Shown here in pieces: positions 45,825-58,797 of a stretch of DNA of 64,000 nt (position 1 is the first letter of the stretch; each line of letters begins with the position of its first letter). The DNA is taken from assembly GCA_029378245.1 (NCBI GenBank), contig JARKIF010000003.1:62001-126000 (forward strand). The letters are read 5' to 3'. The translations under genes and the position numbers were made by a program. The notes beneath the pieces are model-generated. The model did no database searches. It worked only from the letters and a program-made list of their open reading frames with translations, and was not told the origin of the DNA. Source of the stretch: Roridomyces roridus (taxonomy: Eukaryota; Basidiomycota; Agaricomycetes; Agaricales; Mycenaceae).

Positions 45825-47389
45825 TAGTGCTGGCCAAAAATATGATACGGGAAAATATATTTTGAACTTGGGGGGCGGGGCCGTTGCAAGCACGGCATCA
45901 ACGAGAACTTCAAGGGGGGAAGTCGAATGTGTCGTGAATTCTGAGTGAACTCAATGATGATCATGTGCCGCGGAGGGAAGAGAAAAGATGCTGTCACATG
46001 TGATATTGTCACGGTGCCGGACCGTCACCATGACAAGTCACAGTGTGACACTTTTCAGTTCTTGTGCATTCCTAAGTTGTGACAGACTGTTTTTGTTTCA
46101 AGTTGGACAGTCGATATGTAGAGCTCTGACACCAGATTCAACAGGAACCACCTGCTTCCAGATGTTCTGCTGATTGAATCAAATTGAAGCAGATCACAGA
46201 AGTTGAACAGAACATCAAATATTCAAACTTTCTGCCACCAGTGGGTTTGCAGCCATGAGACTGATGCCTAGAGCCCATGAAACTCAGGATCCTTTCAGTA
46301 AAATAGTCAGACAAGGAGTAAATGCTCCAGGAAGTCTGAGCAAACCCAATTGATTACTTAGATGTAGATGCAAGTTGAGGTCATTCCTAGTGCAGATGAT
46401 TTTTCTAATTTTTCTGGGAGCTGTTTGAGGTGGTACAACACTCTCCCCTTACTTACTACCCACACAAAATAGAGTCAGAACCCTTGCTGAGTACAGTGGA
46501 ACCTCATCACAAAAGGTGGGTAAATCCCTAATATCACCATCAATATTGAAAATGGCACTGGCATCCTGGGGAATTAAATCTAAGTTCAACTACCAGGAGT
46601 CTACCCACAAAGTTTCAAGTCAATGGAGTTAAAACTGGGAACTCCAGAGAGAAAAGAAAAATGAGCTGATGGGAGCTGTCAAAATCAGTGATTGTGGCTG
46701 CAAAAAGGAAAGTGCACAGCCGGCTTAATCAAAAGTCCCATTTTCTGAAACCTCGCCCAAATTTTGGCCCACTGAAATTTTAAAAGAACGAGAACTTAAC
46801 AAGTGAAGTTCTCGTAATATATTCAGGTGAATATGGATATGATACGACCTCTGGGGTCCAATCAGATATGAATATGTCTGAATATGAATACGATAAAATA
46901 TGGATATGAATACGATATGCAGTGGGCATATTGAAATATATTCAGATACACCAGTCACTGGCAATCAGGCTCAAATCAGGCTCGGAGAGCACGGCAATCA
47001 CAGAATTGATGATGATCTTGATAATCGGCACCGGTGTCCCGCTTTGCTAACAATGATTTGCTTGTGTAAAATGCCTAAAATGGAAATTTGATCCGAATGC
47101 CAAATGATCCTTGGTCCGAATACTTCTTCTCCATGAACTTGTTAGGTGCTGGTTGACACTACGATGCTGGAGAGTGTGTCAGCCAACATTGTGATGCAAT
47201 GTTGGGCCAAGACGCGACTGAGTGGGGACTCACAAGGGCCTGGACTGGGTGGTTCATGCGGGGTAGAATATATTTGAATATATCCAAAATATATTCGTAT
47301 CGTATTCACCACGGAGAAATACGATACGAGTGCGCGAGGTGAATATAATACGGGATTTGGCGTATCGTATTCATATTTGGCCAGCACTA
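45825..47389. mobile_element. hAT-type element, GAATACGATA-motif family, 1565 bp
   Basis: Inverted ends TAGTGCTGGCCAAA, with the exact duplication catggaat at 45817-45824 and 47390-47397. The right part is dense in GAATACGAT, ATTCGTATCG and TATTCATAT words. The left part shows fewer, and the 46000-46700 interior is different sequence, perhaps another insertion. No transposase frame. Confidence 0.86.
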
Positions 47390-47807
47390 CATGGAATATA
47401 GGCACCAGGATTGACATCCTACACGGAGATTCCCCAAATACTTAGGGAACCCGCACACGAACCTGCACAGGGACCTGACTGCAAGCATGGATTCAGGCCC
47501 GCGCACTGTTGGGACTGCGAGAAGAACGGTATTGCGAAGTACACGGACATGGGTGCTATTTCTTGCTTTTCTTAGTATCCGGATTAGAATCGGATATCTT
47601 TCTGTGTAGACTATATATTGTGTACCGTGGAGCTGTCTCCCCTCAGACCTCATTTGACCATAGTGCACAAACACGGAGGTGAAAGTCTCTTCTCTGTCTT
47701 CCTTTATCTTGTTCTGACTCATTTTAAATTCTTATTCTAATCGCTAAAGCAACTGCCAACTGTCGCGCACTCGAAACTAATCTCGCTGTAACACGTGCCT
47801 CCCACCT

Positions 47808-49078
47808 ATGGGCGACTCTGGCCAACGGAACCCCGATATAGACATGACTGACGAACTCGGTGCACTCTTCACAGCTGGCGCAAAGGAGTTTCCATCCCTC
47901 GTTCATGGGTGGAACTTGGAACGAGCGCTGCTGGGGCATAAGTCCATGGTGGTTACGGCGGTCAAATCAGATCCTAGTGCGTGATCCTTAAAATGGGAAG
48001 TTTAAACACATACTGACCACAAGTAATAGCTCGATGCCTAGGAGCCGTAGTCCTGACTGGCGATTACCGCAACCGCGGGCGTGCCGGCGGGGCAATTCAA
48101 TCTATTATTGAGGCTACCGGATTTGGTAAGGTCACCGTCTGGGCTGCACTCCCCGAGACAAACATAGACATCCCGGGAAAACCACTCGGTCCCCCCCTGG
48201 TCAACATTATTGCTTCAGTCAGTATCACACCTACTAGTACAATTCCCTCCATACTAATGAGACCGTAAAAGGTGACCCCGGAGTTTAAAAAGGCTGCACT
48301 CGCCAAGGGTGTCCTTCACGGCAACTACGACGAGGAGCTCTACACTTTCTACTTCATTGACCTAGCCTTCACCCAACCACCCTTCCTTGTTCTTACCTAC
48401 CAAAATATCTCCGACACTGCGGATGCCGACGATGTCAAGAAGGCCCTCCTCAGTGCACTTGTGACCGATCCGTTCGTCCTAGAATTGGCCAAGGCCGACC
48501 ACTCGTATATGCCCAATGAGACCAAGTGCGAGGTCCTCTTCAAAGCTATCACTGAACACACTAATTTCCGACGCCTCACATCGTCCATGGGTGGTACACG
48601 CTGCTCAATTTGGGCTATCACCTGTCCCCCACTCTCGACCAAACCCGAGCAAACGGTGGCTTTGCGCCGGCACCTCATGGACCCGGGCTTCACTCTCCAA
48701 GTCGGTTTCCACGGGACGGGGAACCATGGCGCAACCACAAGTGAGTAGTAGTGCAATATATGTCCTCTATGGCTGATTAAAACATGCAGGGGTGAACTCA
48801 TGTCATGCTCCGAATGCCATAGTGTCGACCACTACAGGCATGAATGTCCCATTCGCCTGTCCGAGGCCTACCGCAAACACCGCGGGTGGGATGCCGAAGA
48901 CCCTTGGAATCCGACCTCCCTGACCGATGATATGGATACTGGCGGATCCACGGCCGCCCAACAAGGGGGATTTGGTGGCTGCGGTCGAGGAAATGGACGC
49001 GGTGGTTATGCGAACCGAGGTGGTAATTTCAATGGGGGTTACTTCCGCGGAGGTAGACATGGACGGGATCTGTATTAA
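47808..49078 (+). CDS. LINE ORF1 (gag-like, CCHC zinc knuckle), apparently with introns
   Basis: Starts MGDSGQRNPDIDMTDELGAL. Three segments with spliceosomal form interrupt it: 47977-48029 (GTGCGT, branch CTGAC, TAG), 48218-48271 (GTCAGT, branch CTAAT, AAG) and 48741-48789 (GTGAGT, branch CTGAT, CAG). The first two keep the frame; the third leaves it one base off, so this copy is damaged or that border is wrong. The C-terminus has CSECHSVDHYRHEC (CX2CX4HX4C knuckle) and an RGG-like Gly-rich tail ending GRDLY. It should bind element RNA. The N-terminal region is shared by agaric LINE ORF1 proteins I recall, but no fold is known to me. Confidence 0.68.
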
Positions 49079-49679
49079 ATATTATGCTGTTCCTCCAACT
49101 AGATGATTTTTTTCTTTTTTTCTTTTTCTTCTGAGTCCGAAAGCACCACACTATGCATGAGATTTAAACACAAGTCAATTGGTGATCAAAGCGACTCAAA
49201 ACTCGATGACAAGACTGTGCTGAACTCAGTCCCCCACAGCCACCAGAGAGCCACCAGAGAAATGATCTGGGGAACCGTGACAGATTTGTGATCGAGAAAC
49301 ACAATGTAACCATGTCAAAATACTGTTAGCCATAAACGGGCGACCAACTATTCCATAGCCCGATTTCAATTATTGCCCCCACAAACCCACAGACGGCGGT
49401 CTTGAAACGCACCCAAACATGCCCACACACCAATCAAATATCGAAACAAGTACCCAGGGCCCTCCTGGATCACGGGAGGGTTTCGGGGACGTGGTACATC
49501 CCTCTCGTCAGTGCCTGCCGGCTGCGAGTTCACAGAGTGAAATCAGCAGGAGTCGTGGTGACCCGGGGTCTAACCCCGACTACCCAACACATGACCCCTT
49601 CTGTAGCAGCTCTGCTGCTCTGGCTACTACAGAACCAGACGAGGAGCAGGATACCCGTTCCCTCATCCACCATCAAACA

Positions 49680-52600
49680 TATGGCAACTGTAAATCCCAG
49701 ATCACCGTGGCTGATCCCCATGTCAACCACGATGAACTGTGATTCTAACAGCGGAATCAATGTCCACATATTGAATGGTACCACTCAGAAAGATATTATT
49801 ATGGGAGATGTTGAGGGAACGTATACAGGCTCCCAGACAACTAACAAGTCCAACAAACAGAGAGGATCAAAGCGTACAATCAATGATGTCACTAAACCCG
49901 AAGGATCCCAAAACCATACAATGAAAAGAAAATTGAATACTCAAACCAATGCACTTAGTGACATTGACGTCTATGACTGGGAGTCGGAAAACATTGAAAT
50001 CTGTCGTAAAAATAAATCTCCGCACAATGTGAGAACGGAGAAATTTGTTCGCTCCGCATTTAGAATTGGAAGCCTAAACCTCGCAGGGCGCGAGGCATCG
50101 AAAGCCATGACAGACCGGAGACACAAGTTCCGACATGTCAAGAGCATGATAGACGAGCATAAACTAGCAATATTGGGAATACAGGAATCTCACATGGACC
50201 AAGAGGCAGAGAGCAAATTCCAGGAGGTCTTTTACAGATGGTTCAAAATTCTAAACTCGGGTGACCCCGAGAAGCCCAACTCCAAGGCAGGTGTGGCTTT
50301 CATTCTGAAGAAAGCCTTAGTTGATACTGAAAATATTGTGAGACATGTGCTAGTACCTGGGTGAGCTTTACTTGTGAGTGTTCCAATTAAAGGTGAAGAC
50401 CCAATGGTCATATTGAATGTATATGCACCGAATACCCCGCAGGAGAGAGCCCAGCTATGGATTCAATTATGGGAAATCTGGGCAAATAACAAAGACATCC
50501 CCCTCCCGAGTGAGTCACTTGGTGACTGGAATTTTGTGGAGGAAAGGAGGGACCGCAACTCCGGAATTGATGACAGTGTCCCAAACGCATGGAAACGACT
50601 AAAAGACCTTCTCCGTTTAGAAGATGGGTGGCGAGTCACCAACCCTGACAAGAGGGATTACACGTGTACTCAGAAACGGACTGATACTCAAACTGGAGAC
50701 CAACACTTCTCATACTCGCGTCTTGATAGACTATGCATCAAGAGCGGACGAGGACACCACTATAGGAACTGGAACATACATAGACACACAGTGAAATCTG
50801 ACCATCTATTGGTTACAGTGGAATATTGTCCTAGGCGGGAAAACCTGCCAGGCAAAGGCAGATGGTGTATGCCGGACTACTTACTAACTCTCCGCAGATT
50901 TATGGACAAAGTCAATGAACTTGGACTTGAAGCTGAGGAACTGACAGAAAAACTTGATAAGGAAAATCGTCTGCCCAGCCATAATATCCAGACGATAGGC
51001 GAAGAGCTCAAATCCAAAATAACACTATTTGGCCAACAATGCACTCGGCTTGTTGGTGAAGATCTCGATCACCAAATACACACCTGGAAGGTACAACTCC
51101 ACCTTGTCATACACGACGAAACACTAACAATGGAAGAGAGGAGCATCTCTGCATTCTTATTAGATAGTAAAATCCAAAGTGCGGTAGATGATAGGGCTGC
51201 AAAAAAACGGGAGCTCCGGGAAGCACGTTATCAGGTTGAAGGAGAGTCTCTTCAAACAAAAAACTGGACAAAAGCTGCACAGGGCTATAAAATCAGAGAA
51301 TCTATCTATGAATTCAGAAAAAATGCTGAAACTGAGATCCGCGCACAATATGAAACAAATTCTAGATCAATGCCAGAAATGGCTCGAAACTATCACGAGA
51401 GACCCTCCAGGAAAAAGATAAACCAGATGCATATGACCAAATGTTTGCAACAAATGTCACTCTAGAGAAGTGCAATGTTCACCTTTCTGAAGAGGAGTTT
51501 AAGAAAATGGACGTCGAGTTCACAGAAGAAAGTATTCGTGAATCTCTCAAACTGTCAAACAATGGCAAAGCTGCAGGGATGGATGGTATCCCATATGGAT
51601 TCTACAAGATGCTAGACCTGAAATATCAAAGGAACACAGATAACGGGAGAAAGGTATTCAATTTGATTGGCTTCCTTCAGAAACTGTTCTCCGACATTGA
51701 AACACATGGACTGAATGAAGGATCAAAATTCCACCTGGGATGGATGTGCCCCATATACAAGAAGGGCGACAAGGCCGTAATATCAAACTACCGACCAATA
51801 ACATGTCTGAACACAGACTACAAATTAATGACCAAAGTCTACTCACTACGGCTAATGACTGTTGCAGGATCTCTGGTGCATCCTGACCAAGCTGGCTTTA
51901 TGAAAGGCCGTCGAATTGAAGACCAAGTGAAGCTAGCTAAATTCCTCCTAGACTACGCAGATGCCACTGACGAGCAAGGTGTCTTGGTCTCATTAGACCA
52001 GGAAAAAGCTTATGACAAAATTGACCACACATATTTGCGAAATGTCCTTGTACACATGCGCCTACCGGAGCGCTTCATAAATACAGTAATGAACCTTTAT
52101 GCCGGAGCACAAACAACAGTGATGATTAATGGAGAAATGAGCAACTCATATACTGTCACAAGAGGGGTTCGGCAGGGAGATCCTCTCTCTTGCCTTCTAT
52201 TCAACCTCGCCATTGAGCCGCTAGCATGCCTGTTACGATCTTCGAGTTTACAGGGTATCCAAATCCCCGGAATAGATAAGAGACTTTTGATATCACTCTT
52301 CGCTGACGACACTACCATCTACCTCTTAAGCACGGACTCATGGAGTGAGTTGTGGAATATACTCAACCTTTGGAGAATGGCTTCTGGTGCCAAATTCAAT
52401 GAGGCCAAAACAGTGATAGTGCCTTTTGGAAGTGCTGCATATAGAGCAAAGGTAATAATGCAGTGTAAGATCAACGAGAACCCTAATTCCGATCTCATTG
52501 ATGAGAAAATTTTAATCCTTGGAGATGGTCAGTCTTTCCGAATGCTCGGAGCATTCCTGGGAAATGACATAACATATTCCACCCCTTGGCCCTCCATACT

Positions 52601-55600
52601 GGAAAAAATCAGTGGAGATGTCTCAAGATGGATGTACACAAGTCCAGGCTTTGAAGGAAAGCGACATATCACAAACATGTTCTTTGGAGGAAGAACTCAA
52701 TATCTAACAAGATGCCAGGGTATGCCAGATGATATTGAGGACACACTGCAACGCAAACTACAGGCCTTCATCTGGGAAGGAGAAAGAGCCAGAGTTGGAC
52801 ATGAAACCATGCGACTCCCCATCGCGAAGGGAGGGAGAGATATTTTGGATTTCAAAACCCGAAACGAAGCCATAGACCTATGGAATCTGAAAATCTATAT
52901 GTCACAAGGACAGGACAGACCATCATGGTGTTTTTTAGTGGACCAACTGATCATTGGAGTACTGGAAAACAGCTACATCCAACTGCCGGAAGGAATGGCA
53001 GTGAATATTTTCCTACAAAACATCCACTTACCAATATCAAGTAAGACGAAGCTGCCACACCAGATTAAGAGAATGATCAAGACTGCAAGCAAGCATGGAT
53101 TTGCTTATACTGGCCTTGCGATTGATGAAAGTGTCAAACTTGGTATGCCTATATGGAATCACATTGGTGCCGAACCAAATCTGCATAAAAGAGCTTGTGC
53201 AAGACATTCAGCGCCATGTTTCAGAGATAATCATAGTGTGAGACTGGTAGAAGATGCACTCCGAATTGCAAACAGAGAGAATTTGAACTCTAGACATAAA
53301 GTAAATGCCAGTGACGGTGCCGGAAGGAAAAACTGTGCATGTAGTGACTGCAAACATGATAGAAAAATACTCAAATGTGTTTATCCAGGTGAATGCATCA
53401 GGACAGCAAAAATGCTCATTCTCAGTCTGCCAGATAAATGGACTCCTATTCTTGGGAGGCCGGACAAAGATGATGACCTGAATTTGACTGAGGAAATCAA
53501 TGCAGCAAACCAGACAGCGGTAATACCAAACAAAATTTTCACATTCAACCCGGATTACTATGTTAAAGATATGGCAAGTGGATGCCGAATCTTTGCAGAT
53601 CACAATTTCTTAAACACTATCCCAGCGAGGAGACAATTCACTGATACCAACAACTCTGATATGAAAGAAGTCCACATTTACGCAAAAGTCCTCAATTCGG
53701 GTCACCATAAACCGACTATCCAGGTCGGTATAAGAACTAATGATCCCAGTAGTCAAAATGAGAGGTTCAATGTAACTTTCAGTGACAAAAGCATTGCTCA
53801 CAATTCAAACACAGCGTGGCTAGCAGCATTACTTATTGTGCTTGAGAAGATGAATAGAGATACGAAACTCCTCATCTGCACAAGATCAAAGGTATTACCA
53901 GAATTACTCGTGAAGAACCGGATGAGATATGATAACCTCCTAACAGACTCCGCTTTCCTTGTGTTTACTGCAGCGGTTGCAGCCCTTCGAGAACACACTC
54001 AACATGTACAATTCAAACAAACTGACGAAACCCTAGCCAGCACATTGCATGGTGAGGACTTCCAAAACTATGAGATTGACACGGCTTGTGATATTATGTT
54101 CAATCACCCTGGGATACAACTTGAAAGTGGATCACAGAGACTATTCTCAAAAGCACTGAAATTGAAATACACTATACCGTATAGAAAAACCACACACATA
54201 AACACCGAGAGGGTACGAGATACAATCAGTGAATTGTTCCAATACAGCCCATCAGATGAGACAATATGGAAGTCAGTTCGAGATATTACAGCTCTTTGCG
54301 GAACATAGGGCGCGAGCCGGATTTTTATCAAAATGTTCAGATTTTGATCACTTTCAGTATTCCGCCTATTGTGAGCTCGAATCTTGGCGGATTGGCCTCG
54401 GACATGAACCAAACGATTCCTACTGCTATTCTGCGTGTCTTAGGGTACACAATTCGATTTATTGGCCTCTCCGGGAACCCTAGAGTGTGCAATATTTATT
54501 TGCAGTATTCCAGCTTGCACGACGGGCAGGGTATGACTGGGGCCGGGATATTTTGCCAGCACACTCCAATATATATTTAATTTGGCGTAGGGCACTTCTA
54601 TTTCGAATATGGAACCTGCAGCACCCCTGGTGTATCACAATGGTTCACCTGGTAATTCTCATTCATATCGGTGTTTAGTATGCTTCCTCCTGCAAAATTT
54701 GGGTCGGGCGCCATGGGGGAATATCCAATGGATGTATCCCGAAGTCCTCCGAGCACCATTCCGAGTCAGAGCGTGCATAGAATGCTCAGCATCGCCGTTG
54801 CGTGATGCTTAGTAAGCTGTGCAGCTGGCCCATCGGGCAGCACTTTGCACACAATCTGCGTAGTCCGTGTGCTTAAAAAGCTTCGGGATATACTTAGAGG
54901 GTCTCCCTACATGGCACCAGACCCAAGTTTCGCCCACGGACGCATAAAACACACGGGTTTATGCAGCAACAACATTGGTTGGCTGTTCTGATCCACCGGT
55001 GATCCCAGGGGTATTATATTTGAGGGAAACGTTGTCTACGCCAAATAAAATGTGTATTAAAGTATGCTGGCAAAGGGCTGCAGCCCCAGGTGCACCTCTC
55101 TCATTGTGCAAGCTGGAATAGTGTGAAATATGTACCAGGCACTCCCGGGTACTCGGATGCACTAATACATGTGATTGTGTATCCTACGACACGCGAAACA
55201 ACTGTAGGAGTCGATTGGTAAAGGTCCGAGGGCAATCCGTTCAGAATTGAGCCCAGAACAAGCGGAAAACCCGAAATGATCAAAATCTCAACATTTTGAT
55301 AAAAATCCGGCTCGCGCCCTATGTTCCGCAAAGAGCTGTAAATTTCCGATTACAACGAGAGACTTTTTATGGAAGTGTATGCATAACACCTTCAAAGTAG
55401 GATACTTTTGGGACCACATACCAGGAGCAGAGATTCAAGGTCTATGCACAATATGCAAGAGCCCCGAAACCCTTGAACACATTGCCTTGGAATGCCAGGC
55501 ACCAGAGACCAAGACCGTATGGCAACTCACAAAACAACTATGGAACATGAAGTATAATGACTGGCCAGCAATGAGCTGGGGTCTAGTGATGGGAAATAAC

Positions 55601-55963
55601 CTGACTAGGTTCAAAGCAAACGGAAAGCCAATGCCTCAGAAAAATTGTCTATTTAGTATCCTTGTTTCAACCGCATGGCATTTGATCTGGAATCTCAGAG
55701 TTGATCGGGTCATCCGTAACCCAGATAAAATTGCGACCCAATCTGAAGTACATAACCGCTGGTTAAAACTAGTAAATAGTGCACTCCAAAGGGACCGTAT
55801 CCTGACAGATAAAAAGAGATTCGGTACAATGAGTTTTGACAAACAGGCGGTCCTAAATACTTGGAGTGGAGTCCTGCTGGATGAAGACTCACTGCCGGAT
55901 GATTGGATTAAAATACGGGGGGTTTTAGTGGGTATTCTGCCCTTGAGAGAAGGTATTGGTTAA
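49680..55963 (+). pseudogene. LINE ORF2: endonuclease and reverse transcriptase, disrupted
   Basis: Endonuclease part: RIGSLNLAGRE, ILGIQESHMD, VILNVYAPNT, ESLGDWNFVEERRDRN, SRLDRLCI and SDHLLV. Reverse transcriptase: AAGMDGIPYGFYK, NYRPITCLNTDYK, HPDQAGFMKGRRI, LDQEKAYDKIDH, TRGVRQGDPLS and FADDTTIY (catalytic DD). A Cys-rich block (CACSDCKHDRKILKCVYPGE) and a late CTICKSPETLEHIALEC motif follow. The AP-endonuclease start may be earlier, as the frame is open from 49402. Lesions: TGA at 50362-50364 in the same frame (likely CGA before), frameshifts near 51355 and at an A-run near 51415, and a 1050-base insertion at 54289-55338. Removing that insertion restores the frame exactly. The 49079-49679 interval is the inter-ORF spacer. 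Confidence 0.85.
54289..55338. mobile_element. TA-flanked fold-back element in LINE ORF2, 1050 bp
   Basis: TA at 54287-54288 and 55339-55340. Ends CAGCTCTTTGCGGAACATAG continue as near-perfect inverted repeats for ~55 bases, and as clearly similar arms for ~360 bases. Both arms have an open frame read inward from the end: FYQNVQILITFSIPP..GLASDMNQTIPTA on the left and FYQNVEILIISGFPL..GLPSDLYQSTPTV on the right. The centre has a 41-codon frame starting MLPPAKFGSGAMGE. TA duplication and CAG ends suggest Tc1/mariner. No DDE transposase was seen. Confidence 0.8.
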
Positions 55964-56126
55964 AACACACACACAGGAGTCCCACACTGGTTCTACCGTG
56001 CATAAAGGCATTTCCTCCTGAGCGGATTATCTTCCCGGCTTATATACTGGTTTGTTTATTTCCAGTGACACCAGCGGATGTATACTAGAATGCTTCTGCA
56101 GACTTCTATACATTGTATAACGCTCC

Positions 56127-56146
56127 AAAAAAAAAAAAAAAAAAAA
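56127..56146 (+). other. Poly(A) tail of the LINE
   Basis: Twenty A residues ~165 bases after the ORF2 stop, marking the 3' end of the retrotransposon. Confidence 0.85.
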
Positions 56147-56854
56147 CTCACAAACTTTCCCAGGTTTTCATCAACCTCACAAACTTTCGGAATCGACAGT
56201 GGAGGGTGGAGGGAGTGTCAGAGGGAGCCCGAAGAAGTGACGGGTGTACTCAAAGACCCGGCCGACAAGAGCTATCGTGACAAGTCAGACATAGAACTGG
56301 AGGGAGGAGATAGGCACGCACCAAGCGCCCTGTGCCCACTTGAAAATCAAGAGAGTGGAAGCCATGTGCAGTCAAGTTCATCTACGTGAATCCACAGCTC
56401 TATGCACGGAGAGGGTCGACGGCAAGTCGACGGGGCACTACGAGACAGGGTATGGAGTCTTGGAGAGGGTATAAGTGCGATGAGAACTTACCATAGAGGC
56501 ACCGAGCGTTGGGTTCGTCAACAACTTATGGAAGAGGAGGAAGCGGGACGGAGCGAGGATATGCGAGTGAGATGGAGGGAAGGAAGAAGAGTTGTTGTCC
56601 GTTGTCGTCTTTCCCAATCCAGTCATCAACAAACATCACGTGTATTTCCACGTGATCTCGGCAATGGACTTCTTCAAATTCTTTGTCTCTTGTCTTTTGC
56701 CACTTGCTCTTTTCCCTTGGCCTCGAGCTCACCATCCGCCACGCCGGTCGCCTACCAGCTCAGCACGACATCCACAGCGCACAGCAGCCTCCGGGCAATA
56801 TGTACCTGGAGTCCGCACTCCGCGACGGCCTTAAAACCTTTGCTATGGACGGCG

Positions 56855-58797
56855 GCCACATCAGCAACTTGACACCTTGCGCTTTTTCCTCTTTTACACC
56901 TTTTTTGGACCCAAAAAAGTGTCAAAAGTGGAAAAGAGGAAAAAGTGTCCAGCACTTTTTAAGCTAGGTCCCTTTGCTTAAAAAAGTGCTTTTTACCCTC
57001 AGAAAAGCGGCCTGGTCACCCCCAAAAGCACTTCCAAAAGCTGCCCCGAAACACTCATAATTTACACCAATGAGGGTAGAAGACATATATTGCATTCAGC
57101 ACTATCAAATGTACAAATCTACTTATACAGACGAGATGGTGCACGTACCCTCAGCAACAACGCAACAATGACGGCGCGGAGCCCCAGATGAATCTGTTGG
57201 GTGAAAATTAGAATTCGGATTATACGGCGGCGCAATGAACACGTACCGAGGTAGTGGCTGCAGCGTGTCGATGACGGCTGGAGTTTGGGCACAGGCTGAC
57301 AAAGGTGAGATAATTCGGGTCGTAGGTGTGCGTGCGTAAGGACCCGACTGGATGGGTGATACGTAGCCTGTCCGGACATTAGGATGAGGGTGTCAATATC
57401 GGAGGTCGAATGTGGTAACTCACCGCGTCTTCCGTTTCGCGCAGACAGATCTTGGGAGAGGGAGAAAGCCTGGCTGACAGAAGTCAATGACTGCGGATGA
57501 TGCGGGCAAATGGATGATGACATACACCGGCTCGACATATGTGGCAGAGGACGCAGCCACGGTTGCGAGGTCGGTCACCCTACGTGGGGATGGATCATCA
57601 GTGGGTGAGAGCTGCGGAAGAAGCAAAGCACGCACTGTTGGCTCAAGCTCTACCGTCCCGACTTTCACTAGTCCAGGACCGAGTCGAGTTGGTGCAGCGG
57701 ATGCAGTCTACAAGGGAATGAGTCAGACTGGGACGGCTCCGACGGCCTGCAGCCAGGTATGCTCACTAGGCATCATTGTGGGCTTAGTGGACCAAGTCTC
57801 GAGCAGGAGAAACCAACGAGACGACGGGACAGAGAGTCGGTGAGATGAGGGAAGAGAAGAAGGAGTTGTTGGCGTTTGTTGTCTTCTGTCCGAATTCAGT
57901 CATCAACCAACGCCACGTGTTCAGCGGCCGCAAGCTGTAATGCCGATCACCGATGACCGCGTGGCCTCTTCGACTTCTCTTCCACACCCATGCCCAACCT
58001 CCTCTTGTCCTTCACCGTTGACGACACCTGAGGAACGAGCTAGATTACTTGCCGACTCAAATCCTCTTCGGACTGCCTTGGCCATCATCACCATCGGGTT
58101 GTAGCCACCCTGCGCCGCCTCGTCCTTCACTGCCTGAAGAGCACAGAACGCCGCCGACCCACCGAATGGGCCTCGGCTTCCGTCCGCGGCAAACTGCTGA
58201 CTGTTTCAAGGTTCGGCGCGGGATTGCTGGACGCAAGGGCATTCTGTAGACTGGGTGAGTGGTTGTTTTACTGACTTTTTGACTCTGCTCACGCGCCTAG
58301 ATATCCCCTGTATATTTACTATGTACCATATCGAGTCATACAAACCATTCAATCCCCGACTTGTGCCTTTCTCTGAGCTTCTTTCTGTCCTCATTGTGCT
58401 TGACCTCGCCGTTGTTGTTCCCAGAATTAATACCACTCTTGTCTGCCCCTGCGCCATCCTCCCTTGCTGTACTTCTATCTATCTCCGCAGCGGTTGTCTG
58501 GGGTGGTGGGATATACTTCTCAGCCTTTCTGTCTTATGCAAATACCTAGACCCGCCCCCACATATATTCTGGAGTGCATTCCAGGACCTCCTTACACAAC
58601 TTGAGCTGTGTCTTTTTTGACCACTTTTTACCCAGAATGAAAAAAAAAGCATACTTGAAAAGACCGGAAGGATCAAAAGCTACCGTTGACTCCATAAAAG
58701 CTGAACAAAAAGTGGTGAAAAAAGCAAAAGACGAAAAAGGGCCAGAAAGCTCTAAAGCCTCCCCGAAAAGAGGGTGTCAAGTTTCTGATGCAGCCCC
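56855..58797. mobile_element. Putative inverted-repeat element, ~1.9 kb
   Basis: CATCAGCAACTTGACACC at the left and its inverted partner (CATCAGAAACTTGACACC) at the right, both followed inward by AAAAGTG/GAAAAAGNGG-type words. No target duplication was identified. The interior (57100-58500) has frames of no recognised family. Confidence 0.45.

Larger units (their letters stand above)
47808..56146 (+). mobile_element. Tad1-like LINE (non-LTR retrotransposon), decayed, with poly(A) tail
   Basis: ORF1 with a CCHC knuckle, ORF2 with endonuclease, reverse transcriptase and a degenerate C-terminal domain, and a terminal run of 20 A at 56127-56146 make a complete LINE order. The 5' limit is not known; 47398-47807 is probably its 5' leader. 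It carries a 1.05-kb TA-flanked element in ORF2. ORF2 contains one nonsense codon and two frameshifts, so it is not autonomous now. Clade assignment to Tad1-like is by domain order and sequence feel, not phylogeny. Confidence 0.85.

Noticed and set aside
56592..56967. Frame starting MDFFKFFVSCLLPL as a secreted protein
   Set aside because: The signal-like start is in one frame and the plausible continuation in another, with no clear intron; the 3' part enters a repeat element.
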